The position numbers were made by a program, and so were the translations under genes. 64,000 nucleotides of DNA from UBA6168 sp964423205 (GTDB taxonomy: Bacteria; Bacteroidota; Bacteroidia; Chitinophagales; Saprospiraceae). Each line of letters begins with the position of its first letter. Position 1 is the first letter of the stretch. The stretch lies in the NCBI GenBank assembly GCA_964423205.1, contig CAYRDX010000017.1:1-64000 (forward strand), given 5' to 3'. Positions 43,985-52,588 of this stretch are shown here, piece after piece. The notes beneath the pieces were generated by a model. That model was not told where the DNA came from. It saw nothing but the letters and a program-made list of their open reading frames with translations, and ran no database searches.

Positions 43985-45336
43985 AATTCGAAGTTTTTCA
44001 GAAAGTCCGGTATTCTTTCCATTTCCATCAAGTTGTCGATGTTTTCCCTTTCCCTGATCAGATGAACTTCGCCTTTAGTATCAATCATAACCACCCTGGG
44101 CCGCATCGTAATGAACTGCATCCATTGGGTCATGTTGTAAGCTCCCACTCTGTGCACAACCACATGGTCGTCTTTGTTCAGGGCCGGCAGCTTTATGCTT
44201 TCCCGAACCACATCTATGTTCATGCAAAGTGGTCCGTAAAGTACGCTGTCCTCAGAAAAGTGGCTGCATTCCTGTGCCGGAAAAACCGTGTGATCGTACC
44301 AGAATGAAGTAAAAAGCAGGTTTACTCCAAAATCGAGTATGGTCGCCCGGCGACCATCAGCAAGGCGTTTGTTGGCGAGCACTGTGCCCAGAAGGTAGCC
44401 TGCATCATCTATCAAGGCACGGCCGGTTTCCAGAATGAGCATCGGTAATTCGTCGCGTCTGAACCCAGAATTCAGCAAAGCAGCAGATATGCTTTCGGCA
44501 TAATCGCTGAAGTTGGGAGTCGTTTCAGCATAACTCAGATAACTTCCTTTCAAAGTATTTCGCGAGGCGAAACCACCACCCAAATCGATATAATGTATGT
44601 CTTTGTTGTATCGTTTTTTGATGCCTATGGCGAGGTCGGCCATTTTTGCTGCCGCAATTTTGTAGGCGTCAGCACTCTGCAAAAATGTCCCGATATGGCA
44701 ATGCAGACCAACGAGATCCATCTTATCGGTAAACAGGATTTTATTGATGGCATCCCAAGCCTGTCCGCTCTCATAATTGAACCCGAAACGGTCCCAAATA
44801 GGCTGAATACCGGTGTCCATGTTGACGCGAATGGCCACCCGTGGCCGTTTTCCCATTTTTTCACTTAAACCAATCAAAGTGTACAGTTCGTCGAAGTGGT
44901 CGATGTGAATTGGCGAGTTGTTCTGGATGGCAAGCTCCAGGTCTGCTTCGCTTTTATCCGGGCCGTTGAAAATGATCTTTTCCCCCGGCACTCCATTGCG
45001 CTGGGCTTTCTGGTACTCAAAACCCGATACCACCTCGGCCCAGGATCCTTCCTGGTGAAATACGTTACAAACTGCACTGAGGTAGTTGGTTTTGTAGGAC
45101 CATGCAAACTGCACATTCGGGTAACGGGTGGAAAAGGCTGAATAGGCCTGACTGTAAGCCTGTCTCATGGATTTTTCGGAAAGAACAAACAGAGGTGATC
45201 CATGCTCTGCAAGCAGGTCTTTCACTTTGACTCCTTCAATTTCGGAAACGACCGTAAAGCCGGTTTGCGTTCCGAATTTATTGGGCATTCCCGTGTTCAA
45301 CTGCCGGATGATCGGCCTTTCGTATTTCAATTTCAT
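43981..45336 (-). CDS. Fold-type III PLP decarboxylase related to diaminopimelate decarboxylase
   Basis: A 451-residue alanine-racemase-fold enzyme. The PLP lysine is in WSYKTNYL (normally YKAN), followed by LVGLHCHIGTFLQ, YIDLGGGFAS, the phosphate contact ETGRALIDDAGY (normally EPGR) and VGAYNMTQW. The DapDC substrate motif CESGD is replaced by LCMNID, so the substrate is probably not meso-diaminopimelate. It lies between the ATP-grasp and transporter/M23 genes, overlapping the latter. Likely makes an amine from an unusual amino acid, or changes one for the ATP-grasp ligase; this is inference. Confidence 0.82.
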   Translation of the reverse strand: MKLKYERPIIRQLNTGMPNKFGTQTGFTVVSEIEGVKVKDLLAEHGSPLFVLSEKSMRQAYSQAYSAFSTRYPNVQFAWSYKTNYLSAVCNVFHQEGSWAEVVSGFEYQKAQRNGVPGEKIIFNGPDKSEADLELAIQNNSPIHIDHFDELYTLIGLSEKMGKRPRVAIRVNMDTGIQPIWDRFGFNYESGQAWDAINKILFTDKMDLVGLHCHIGTFLQSADAYKIAAAKMADLAIGIKKRYNKDIHYIDLGGGFASRNTLKGSYLSYAETTPNFSDYAESISAALLNSGFRRDELPMLILETGRALIDDAGYLLGTVLANKRLADGRRATILDFGVNLLFTSFWYDHTVFPAQECSHFSEDSVLYGPLCMNIDVVRESIKLPALNKDDHVVVHRVGAYNMTQWMQFITMRPRVVMIDTKGEVHLIRERENIDNLMEMERIPDFLKNFEL

Positions 45337-45401
45337 AAATCAGCATTTTATACTTCACTCAACTTCATAGACCTTCTAAACTCTATAAACCAGCGATTAT
45401 C

Positions 45402-46445
45402 TTATAATTCTCCAAAAGTGGCTATTTTCTCAAAGTCCTTCAGGTCGCAAATCATGTCCCATGAGTAGCGGATGAACATCTTTCCCACTTCATAATTTTC
45501 AAAGGGCGTTACGTCTTCCCCTAATGCAATGCTCACCAGGGACTCCGGGTGATTTTGCCCACAACCTACTGCGAGATACACCCATGCCGGAAAGCGGGGA
45601 TTGATTTCAATCAGGTAGACTGTCCCGGTCTTTTCATCCTTAATCATTTCGAGTTCCATTCCTCCAGCCCACTTGGTTTTTGTGACGACTGAGCGGGTCA
45701 TAGTCAGCAAGTCCTCATCGTCTATGGAAATACCCGCCCACGCCTTTCCAGCATCTGTTAGGAAGGTTTTACGCATAGGTACAGCGCCAATCAGGTTTCC
45801 TTTGCCGTCACCTAAAGCAGTGACATTGAGGTCCTGACCTTTGATGTGCTCCTGTAAAATGACCGGAGTGCCCCATTTTGCACTGATCTTAAAAAAGTAG
45901 GATTGTACCTGTTCGGAATTGTACGCGAGGTAAGCCTCATAGAACTTACCCTTCACAACAACCGGGAAATCAAATTCTTTCAGTGCCTTTCCGAGTTCAC
46001 CGGCGCTGTTGACTTCCGCCCCTTTTGGAACGTTGATGCCGTATTTTTTACCAAACTCGACGAGGTTTCCTTTTTGACGGGCATTGAATTGCTCCAGCGT
46101 TGGAAGTAATGTTTTGATGCCCATTTCCCTCAGTACAGGTGCCAGCTTTATAAAACTGTAAAGTTCTGCATCAAAATTAGGGATGACAACATCGATACTC
46201 TCCTTGCTGTGGATGTATTGAAGCCTTTTCAGCAAATTCTCATGCCCGGTAGTCGGATAGGGAATTTGATAGGACTTGTCTACCAGCTGTTTCATGTAAA
46301 TGCCCGGTTCAAGGTTTTCATAAATCAACCCAACAATCCGTACCAGGAAATGATTGCTCTCTTTAAGTGCCCTGATGACGGAAACCCCAGGGCCGGGGCT
46401 GTCAATGGCATTTAGGCCTGTAACAGCAACTGTGATACTTTTCAT
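45402..46445 (-). CDS. ATP-grasp ligase (carbamoyl-phosphate-synthase-like)
   Basis: A 347-residue ATP-grasp enzyme. SITVAVTGLNAIDSPGPGVSVIRAL is the N-terminal preATP-grasp domain; FPVVVKGKFYEAY and VILQEHIKGQDLNVTALGD carry the ATP lysine and acidic cluster; GGMELEMIKDEKTGTVYLIEINPRFPAWVYLAV is the magnesium-binding Glu/Asn region. It should join a carboxylate to an amine through an acyl phosphate. It is 12 bases behind the PqqD-like gene and ahead of the decarboxylase, which points to an amino acid or peptide ligase role. Confidence 0.85.
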   Translation of the reverse strand: MKSITVAVTGLNAIDSPGPGVSVIRALKESNHFLVRIVGLIYENLEPGIYMKQLVDKSYQIPYPTTGHENLLKRLQYIHSKESIDVVIPNFDAELYSFIKLAPVLREMGIKTLLPTLEQFNARQKGNLVEFGKKYGINVPKGAEVNSAGELGKALKEFDFPVVVKGKFYEAYLAYNSEQVQSYFFKISAKWGTPVILQEHIKGQDLNVTALGDGKGNLIGAVPMRKTFLTDAGKAWAGISIDDEDLLTMTRSVVTKTKWAGGMELEMIKDEKTGTVYLIEINPRFPAWVYLAVGCGQNHPESLVSIALGEDVTPFENYEVGKMFIRYSWDMICDLKDFEKIATFGEL

Positions 46446-46457
46446 CCAATGAGTGTT

Positions 46458-46700
46458 TTATTCTTCTGCCAGTTTGAACTGCTCCAAAATCTTCACGAAG
46501 TCGTAAACATCCTTTTCACAGGTGTCGGCATCAACATCGTATTTTTCCATGATCGTTTCTGCTACCCGCTTTACTGACAAGCCTTCCTGCAATTTACGCA
46601 GCACTTCCGCACCTGTATCATTGGCGGAGAAGCTGTCTCCATTAGTGGAATTGAAAACAAATCCGCTTTCGCTGATGGCTATATTTTTTTTCAATTTCAT
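46458..46700 (-). CDS. PqqD family peptide-binding protein
   Basis: An 80-residue protein with the PqqD winged-helix fold: ISESGFVFNSTNGDSFSANDTGAEVLRKLQEG followed by the second half VDADTCEKDVYDFVKILEQFKL. PqqD-type domains bind leader peptides and present them to modifying enzymes in many ribosomal peptide pathways. It is the first gene of the operon, directly ahead of the ATP-grasp gene. No radical-SAM partner is present in this window, which is unusual for the family. Confidence 0.85.
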   Translation of the reverse strand: MKLKKNIAISESGFVFNSTNGDSFSANDTGAEVLRKLQEGLSVKRVAETIMEKYDVDADTCEKDVYDFVKILEQFKLAEE

Positions 46701-47020
46701 AATTGATGTTTTCGGTTATAGACCGTTATAATAAGCTGCCAGTTTAACGAGAGAATGTGACTTTTGTGGCTTAACCAGCATTTATTAAGTTCCAATACTG
46801 ACACAAAGAAAGGCACGCAGAGCCAAAATTCCTTTGTTTGAAATAGTGCCTTTCAATCTTGTGACTCCTGCATTTTATATTCGTCAGGTAATTTGTCAAA
46901 ATCATTCTATTTTCATATTCCACCTTGTTGGTGGATGCTGGAGATGAATAGTTGCTCGGTCAATCATTCAATAATTGCCTTTTAACTTTTTATTTTTGAC
47001 TAAAATAAAATCAATCAGTT
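46701..47020. other. Divergent control region of the PqqD operon and papain-like gene
   Basis: A 320-base gap. On the minus strand a 21-codon frame (46781 to 46716, MLVKPQKSHSLVKLAAYYNGL) ends 15 bases ahead of pqqD-like; it is too short to trust. On the plus strand a promoter-like -7 box is at 46991-46998. A degenerate stretch near 46800-46830 (CACAAAGAAAGGCACGCAGAGCC) recalls the TTTGCCACGAA repeat family. Confidence 0.4.
46991..46998 (+). promoter_or_regulatory. -7 element ahead of the papain-like protease gene
   Basis: TATTTTTG, a perfect TAnnTTTG, 22 bases before the ATG at 47021, which would give a very short leader. The nearest TTG is only 13 bases upstream, so the -33 box is poor. 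Confidence 0.42.
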
Positions 47021-48583
47021 ATGCCAATAAGAATGGAAAAAGACCAGCCCCGGGAACCCCGTCGCGATAATCAGCAGGAAAGAAGAACAACCGGAGGGGG
47101 TGGAGGAGGCTTAGGCAAAATATTACCCTTTCTTCTTCTTTTCATTTTCAAAAAACCCAAACTACTCATTCCCCTTTTAATTGTTGGAGCTGTTTGGTAC
47201 TTCTTTTTTGGTGGGAGTGAAATGTTTTCAGGTGGAGTAGAAGATCAAACATCAGGACCGGATATGTTTTCTTTCGGTGCAACACTGAGTGAGGAGGAAT
47301 ACGATAAGGCTGAGGTCTTTGAGCCGCTCTCCACAACTTACGGTTCTAATGTCAATCAGCTGCCGCCGTCGGTTTCTTTATTGAAATACGCCCCAAAGAG
47401 AATGCATCAGGGACAGCAGGGCTCCTGTGTCGGCTGGGCGAGTTCTTATGCGGCAAGAACCATTCTGCACGCCCGGGCAACAGGTCAAAGTCCGGATAAT
47501 GTGGCCTTCAGCCCTTCCTTCTTATATAATCAAATAGCGCTGGAAGGCTGCCAGGGAGCCTATATGAACGACGCCATGGAAACATTGCGCAGGTATGGCG
47601 ATTTACCGTTTTCACAGTTTGGATACGATGAGCGCAGTTGCAGCAGAACACCTACGCAGGCTCAGGCCAATGAAGCTGCACAATTCCGCATCAAAGGTTA
47701 CAACCGCCTTTCGCAGGGTGCTTCAAATTATGGCCTTGACTTAGAAGGGGTAAAACAACACATCGCACAGGGCGCTCCGGTTGTCATCGGCATGATGGTA
47801 GGCGGTACGTTCATGCATCAGATGGTGGGCCGGTCAGTCTGGCAACCCACCCAACGAGACTATAGCGGTTATGGCTTCAGCGGTCATGCAATGTGTGTTA
47901 TCGGTTATGACGACAATAAACAGGCTGTGCAGATCATGAACTCATGGGGACCGGAATGGGGCAATAACGGGGTGGCATGGGTCAGTTATCGTGATTTTGT
48001 GCATTTCACCAAAGAGGCTTATGGACTCTATCCCATGGGCAGTGCAGAGAAATTTGATCCGAATAAACTGGCCGTCAAGTTCGGCCTCGTGGACAATGAA
48101 TCGCAAACCCTCATCCCGCTTCAGCAGTCCGGCGACCGGGTATTCAGAACCCGCAGTCCCATCAGGGTAGGCAGCAAATTCAAGGTAGCCATCACCAATT
48201 CCATCGAGTGTTACGTTTACGTGTTTGGGCAGGAAAGTGACGGCTCCAGTTATGTGCTCTTCCCCTACACTGAAAAACACTCGCCATATTGCGGCATTAC
48301 TGGCACCCGCCTGTTCCCGAAAGATTATTCCATGACGCCTGATGCCATTGGCAGCCGTGACTATATTGCTGTGTTAGTTTCAAAGTCGCCTCTTGACTGG
48401 AATGTGGTGAACACGCGCATCAACACAAGCCGTCAAAGCAGTTACATCAACAGAGTCAGGGATGCTATTGGCCCTGAGGAGGTTTCCAATGTCAGCTTTT
48501 CTTCGCCCGATGCTGTGGAGTTCATTTGTCAGCTACAGGGAAAAAATGTGGTGGCTACGGTGATTGAGATTGATAAGAGGTAG
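47021..48583 (+). CDS. Membrane-anchored C1 (papain) family peptidase with DUF4384 domain
   Basis: A 520-residue protein. A charged N-terminus and a poly-Gly run lead to a membrane helix (LLIPLLIVGAVWYFFFGG). Residues about 115-330 are a papain domain: oxyanion Gln and catalytic Cys 136 in GQQGSCVGWASSYAAR, catalytic His in GHAMCVIGYDD, and Asn in IMNSWGPEWGNNG. Residues about 370-520 form a DUF4384 beta-sandwich (IECYVYVFGQESDGSSYVLFPY). All catalytic residues are present. It is encoded divergently from the PqqD/ATP-grasp operon and may process its peptide, but that link is only by location. Confidence 0.87.
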   Translation: MPIRMEKDQPREPRRDNQQERRTTGGGGGGLGKILPFLLLFIFKKPKLLIPLLIVGAVWYFFFGGSEMFSGGVEDQTSGPDMFSFGATLSEEEYDKAEVFEPLSTTYGSNVNQLPPSVSLLKYAPKRMHQGQQGSCVGWASSYAARTILHARATGQSPDNVAFSPSFLYNQIALEGCQGAYMNDAMETLRRYGDLPFSQFGYDERSCSRTPTQAQANEAAQFRIKGYNRLSQGASNYGLDLEGVKQHIAQGAPVVIGMMVGGTFMHQMVGRSVWQPTQRDYSGYGFSGHAMCVIGYDDNKQAVQIMNSWGPEWGNNGVAWVSYRDFVHFTKEAYGLYPMGSAEKFDPNKLAVKFGLVDNESQTLIPLQQSGDRVFRTRSPIRVGSKFKVAITNSIECYVYVFGQESDGSSYVLFPYTEKHSPYCGITGTRLFPKDYSMTPDAIGSRDYIAVLVSKSPLDWNVVNTRINTSRQSSYINRVRDAIGPEEVSNVSFSSPDAVEFICQLQGKNVVATVIEIDKR

Positions 48584-48627
48584 TATTGGGTTTTCTAATC
48601 TTTTTAAGCTTAGAAAACCAGAGGAAG

Positions 48628-48668
48628 AACCCTGCAATTTTAAATTTATCTTTTAAATTTGCAGGGTT
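48628..48668. repeat. Inverted repeat abutting the DUF4143 ATPase start
   Basis: AACCCTGCAATTTTAAATTT on the left and AAATTTGCAGGGTT on the right pair around an AT-rich loop, and the right arm ends on the base before the ATG. The hairpin could hide the start or mark a mobile boundary. Confidence 0.7.
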
Positions 48669-49844
48669 ATGGCTATTTATCTAACTCGAAATTTAGAGCA
48701 AGATGTAATCCGGTTGGCGTCGCATTATCCGGTCGTGGTTATCACAGGGCCTCGTCAGGTTGGCAAGACATCTTTGGTGAAACAACTTCAGAAGAAATTC
48801 CAGAAACCTTCTGAATACCTGGACCTCGAACTTCCGGAAGATTTCAATAAGTTCAATAACCCAACAATTTTTCTGGAGTCTTTGAAAGACAAAACGGTTG
48901 TTATTGATGAGGTACAAAGACTCCCTTCTCTTTTCCCGATTCTCCGGGCATTGGTGGACAGGCACAGGGTATCGGGGCGATTCATTTTGCTCGGCGCCGC
49001 CTCTCCGGAATTGATTCGGGACACATCTGAATCACTTTCCGGACGGGTAGCCTATCTGGAATTACCGCCACTTAACTGGACGGAAGTAAAGACGGTAGTT
49101 GATTACCAAAATCACTGGCTGCGGGGAGGGTTTCCGGAGTCTCTGCTTGCCACATCCAATGATTTGAGTATTGAATGGCGTCTTAATTTTATTCAATCCT
49201 ATCTCGAACTTGATTTGCCATTGCTTGGCTTAAATGCCGATGCCATGCTAATTCGCCGGTTATGGACTATGGTAGCTCACCTGAATGGCAGCTTACTAAA
49301 CATGGAGAAACTGGCAGGTTCGCTTGGCATTACAAGTCCAACAGTGAAAAAGTACCTCGATTTCCTTGAATCGGCATATCTCATCCGAAGAATTCAACCC
49401 TATCATTTCAATATTAAAAAGCGGCTCGTAAAATCCCCAAAGATTTACGTAAGGGATACCGGTATCTTGCATGCCCTGTTAAATGTGGCCGACATGCAGC
49501 AATTGTTTGGTCATCCAGTACTTGGCAGCTCATGGGAATCCTATATCATTCAGGAAATTTCTACGCGCCTCCCTGCTCGTACTGAGATGTACTTCTACCG
49601 GACACAAGATGGAACTGAAGCTGACCTTATACTTGCGCCGGGGGGAATGCCAAAAATTTTGGTTGAATTAAAATTCACATCCACCCCAACACTCACAAGA
49701 GGATTTCATATAGCCAAAGAAGATTTGGGCACTTTAATGAACTATGTGGTTTGCCCCGTGGAATCTGACTATTTGCTAAGTGAGGACACAAGAGTAGTAA
49801 GCCACTACAATCTCGATTCAATTATCATGGCATTAGAAAATTAA
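48669..49844 (+). CDS. AAA_14/DUF4143 ATPase
   Basis: A 391-residue ATP-binding protein. The Walker A GPRQVGKTSLV, Walker B KTVVIDEVQRLP and sensor ILLGAASPELI belong to the AAA_14 domain, and the C-terminal half is a DUF4143 domain of the PD-(D/E)XK-like fold (WESYIIQEI, FYRTQDGTEADLIL, ILVELKFTS). Large families of these occur in archaea and Bacteroidota without a proven function. It stands alone with an inverted repeat directly ahead of it. Confidence 0.9.
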   Translation: MAIYLTRNLEQDVIRLASHYPVVVITGPRQVGKTSLVKQLQKKFQKPSEYLDLELPEDFNKFNNPTIFLESLKDKTVVIDEVQRLPSLFPILRALVDRHRVSGRFILLGAASPELIRDTSESLSGRVAYLELPPLNWTEVKTVVDYQNHWLRGGFPESLLATSNDLSIEWRLNFIQSYLELDLPLLGLNADAMLIRRLWTMVAHLNGSLLNMEKLAGSLGITSPTVKKYLDFLESAYLIRRIQPYHFNIKKRLVKSPKIYVRDTGILHALLNVADMQQLFGHPVLGSSWESYIIQEISTRLPARTEMYFYRTQDGTEADLILAPGGMPKILVELKFTSTPTLTRGFHIAKEDLGTLMNYVVCPVESDYLLSEDTRVVSHYNLDSIIMALEN

Positions 49845-50592
49845 TTCCCTTTTCTTACCCATCCACCACAGAACTTTCCAATGAACAAAAGGTACTATTC
49901 TTTGCTCATGTATAGAGGTTATAGGAAGCCAGATTATTGAAATGTTGCATTAGAACGCTACAGGTAACTATTGACGGTTAAATACACGGCCCATCTATTC
50001 TTTAAGCAGGATGCCTTCAGTATCTCCAGCTTCATGTTCTCAAAGCTAATGGTTCATTTTTTTTAAAACATTTCCTGTTTTGATCGCTGTATTCAAGGTT
50101 CCAATTTTTATCGGCTATTTAGAAAAATTCTACACAAAGACAATAAAGGGCTCAACAAGCCGTTATTTTGTTTTGTTAGTGAATATGTGACTTTGACAAT
50201 TGTCATCAGCTTTCAGCGGAATTAAAGAATCCGTTTCCAATCACTAACGGTAAAGGCAAAATCGGTTAACATGACACAATTGAAGCTTGCAAGCCTACCA
50301 AATAAGACAAGATTTACAACGTGAACATGGATTAATGCCTGATTATTAATCCACACTTTTTATCAACAGGAGTGAATCTGAGATACACCTTTTACAACTT
50401 TCCTCATTCACTCTAAAAGACAGTTGCTATTGTATTAATGCTACTCACATTCGAATAACCAGTTGGTTGCAGATTTGGCTTGAGCGGGTGTTGTTCCTGA
50501 ATTTATTGAAATAGCATTACTTCCCATTCGGGTTCAAAACTCTCTTTTGCCTTAACTGTAAACTGACATTTTGTTAACCAAAATCCTCTGTT
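49845..50592. other. 750-base gene-free region
   Basis: AT-rich, with no frame of more than about 25 codons that looks coding and no strong hairpin. It separates the ATPase gene from the DUF4382 gene. I see nothing in it that I can name. Confidence 0.5.
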
Positions 50593-50601
50593 ATGTTTAC
50601 C

Positions 50602-51570
50602 ATGAAGCATTTTCTGAAAACAACTCTGATTGTTTTACCAGCAATTTTATTGCTCACTAATTGCACCAAAGAAGACGACGTTACCTCTAAAGGCACAGTA
50701 AATTTTGAAATCACGGACGGGCCAACTGACGATCCTAATGTAAAAGGAGCATTTGTAACCGTTACTGAAGTTCGGGTTGATGGCAAGGCCATCAGCAATT
50801 TCTCAGGAAAGCAAACCATTGATTTAATGGCCTACCAAAATGGAGAGACTAAAGCCTTGGGTCTTGCAGAACTGAAATCAGGTACATATAGTAATGTAGA
50901 ACTGGTTTTGGACTATCAAAAAGACGCCAACGGAAACTCCCCGGGATGTTATGTGCTGACTACCGATAACGCGAAACACGCTCTGAATGCCACTTCCCAA
51001 AACACAGGGGTTGTTAAAATTAATTCCGGGAATTTTGAAGTGCAGGAAAACAGCACGACCAATGTCGTACTGGATTTTGACCTGCGCAAATGTATTCGCT
51101 ACCAGGAAAAACCTACTACCAACGATCAATATGATTTCGTGACTGAAGGCGAAATGAATGCTTCGTTGAGATTGATTGCCAAGGCAAAGGCTGGTAAAAT
51201 TTCCGGAAATGTACAGGACAATGCCGGCATTGCTGGTAGTAAGATTATAGTCTATGCTTATAAAAAAGGGCAGTTCAACAAGAGTACTGAAGTAAAAGGC
51301 CAGGGAGCAAGCAACATAACTTTTAAAAATGCCGTCACCAGCGCAACCGTCAACGGACAAGGCAACTATACGCTGGCGTTTATGGAAGAGGGCGATTATG
51401 AGCTCCACTTCTTTGGTTACGAAGACAAGGACAAGGATGGAAAGCTTGAAATTAAAGGTGAGTTAGTGCTGAATATAGTCGGGGGTGTCGGCTTGAACCT
51501 GAACAACCTGAATGTAAAAGCAAACAGTACAATTTCTGCATCCGTACTCGTTACGGGCATTATCCCATAA
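50602..51570 (+). CDS. DUF4382 lipoprotein
   Basis: About 322 residues; the ATG at 50602 starts a lipoprotein signal (MKHFLKTTLIVLPAILLLTNC, Cys near residue 21), and an in-frame ATG three codons earlier is also possible. Residues about 32-190 are the DUF4382 domain (VNFEITDGPTDDPNVKGAFVTVTEVRV, SGTYSNVELVLDY). The second half looks like a CarboxypepD_reg-type beta domain (GKISGNVQDNAGIAGSKIIVYAY). Anchored to a membrane and of unknown role. Confidence 0.85.
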   Translation: MKHFLKTTLIVLPAILLLTNCTKEDDVTSKGTVNFEITDGPTDDPNVKGAFVTVTEVRVDGKAISNFSGKQTIDLMAYQNGETKALGLAELKSGTYSNVELVLDYQKDANGNSPGCYVLTTDNAKHALNATSQNTGVVKINSGNFEVQENSTTNVVLDFDLRKCIRYQEKPTTNDQYDFVTEGEMNASLRLIAKAKAGKISGNVQDNAGIAGSKIIVYAYKKGQFNKSTEVKGQGASNITFKNAVTSATVNGQGNYTLAFMEEGDYELHFFGYEDKDKDGKLEIKGELVLNIVGGVGLNLNNLNVKANSTISASVLVTGIIP

Positions 51571-51610
51571 GCTGGTTTGTTCAGTTGAAGCCTTTCTAAA
51601 TTAAGGTTAA

Positions 51611-51641
51611 GAAGGGGACCTTTGTTGTCTCCTTCTTTTTT
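51611..51641 (+). terminator. Terminator of the DUF4382 gene
   Basis: GAAGGGGAC pairs with GTCTCCTTC (one G-T pair) around a seven-base loop, followed by six T bases. It lies between two convergent genes. Confidence 0.85.
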
Positions 51642-51642
51642 C

Positions 51643-52476
51643 TTAAAATTTTACTTTAGTCATTACGGGCAGATGGTCGCTGGGATAATACGTACCGTCA
51701 TTATCCCTGATAATGTCAAAAGACAATGGTTTTATTTTTTTGGAAAGAAAGATGTAATCAATTCTGTTGCAGACATCACTTTTTACTGAAAAGCCTGTAA
51801 AGGTGCACGCCGTTTCAGCCTGACCGGAAAATGTATCATATACCTTCCAATCTCGGTTATTGACAATTTCACCATAAGGAGCTTCGTCGGGTTTAAAATT
51901 GAAATCACCCATCAAGACAAAAGGTAATCTTCCACTTATCTCAGGTATCTTTTTGCGAAGCAGTAATACGCTGTTTCGCCGTGCCTCTTTCCCTTTATGG
52001 TCGAAATGGGTGTTGAACACAAGAAATACTTTACCGGTATTGCGTGACTTCAATTTCACCCAGGTGCATACCCGCGTAATGGCAGCGTCCCAATCTTTGC
52101 TTCCGGGGATTTCGGGTGTTTTGGATAGCCAAAAGGTTCCGCTTTCGACTCCTTCAAACATATTTTTTCGATAGTAGATGGCGCAGAACTCGCCCTTTGA
52201 TTTCCCGTCATCCCGACCAACCCCGACATGTGCGTATTCAGCAAGGGACGTGGCAATGTCAGTGACCTGATTCGGAAGGGCTTCCTGGGTGCCAATGACG
52301 TCAGGGTTATATTTCCTTAGCAAGTCAACCACTTTATGGCTGCGCAGCCCCCATTGGTTTGGTCCGTCGGCAGGGGTATCGAGGCGGATATTATAGGTCA
52401 TCAGTTTCAGGGTGTCCGCACTATGTGCCGGGGAAAAACCCATCAGGCAAAAGGCAATAAAAATTATAATGCGCAT
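51643..52476 (-). CDS. Endonuclease/exonuclease/phosphatase family protein, exported
   Basis: A 277-residue EEP-superfamily hydrolase with a signal peptide (IIIFIAFCLMGFSPAHS). Motifs: LMTYNIR, GTQEAL (metal Glu), NTHFDHKGKEAR, LMGDFNFKPDE and the catalytic SDHLPVMTKV at the C-terminus. Residues are intact. Bacteroidota carry many such periplasmic enzymes that may act on phosphorylated sugars, lipids or nucleic acid; the substrate is not readable here. It is convergent with the DUF4382 gene. Confidence 0.88.
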   Translation of the reverse strand: MRIIIFIAFCLMGFSPAHSADTLKLMTYNIRLDTPADGPNQWGLRSHKVVDLLRKYNPDVIGTQEALPNQVTDIATSLAEYAHVGVGRDDGKSKGEFCAIYYRKNMFEGVESGTFWLSKTPEIPGSKDWDAAITRVCTWVKLKSRNTGKVFLVFNTHFDHKGKEARRNSVLLLRKKIPEISGRLPFVLMGDFNFKPDEAPYGEIVNNRDWKVYDTFSGQAETACTFTGFSVKSDVCNRIDYIFLSKKIKPLSFDIIRDNDGTYYPSDHLPVMTKVKF

Positions 52477-52555
52477 GATTTTTACTTTTGGGAAAGGTAA
52501 GATTTGTTCGCAGAATCAATGGCTATTACACCATGCCTTCTTTAGTGAATTGCAC

Positions 52556-52563
52556 TACATTTG
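52556..52563 (+). promoter_or_regulatory. -7 element of the DASS transporter gene
   Basis: TACATTTG, a perfect TAnnTTTG, 26 bases ahead of the start codon. No good -33 TTTG is seen, so it may need an activator. Confidence 0.45.
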
Positions 52564-52588
52564 CCCAAAATCATACAGGCAGTAAATT

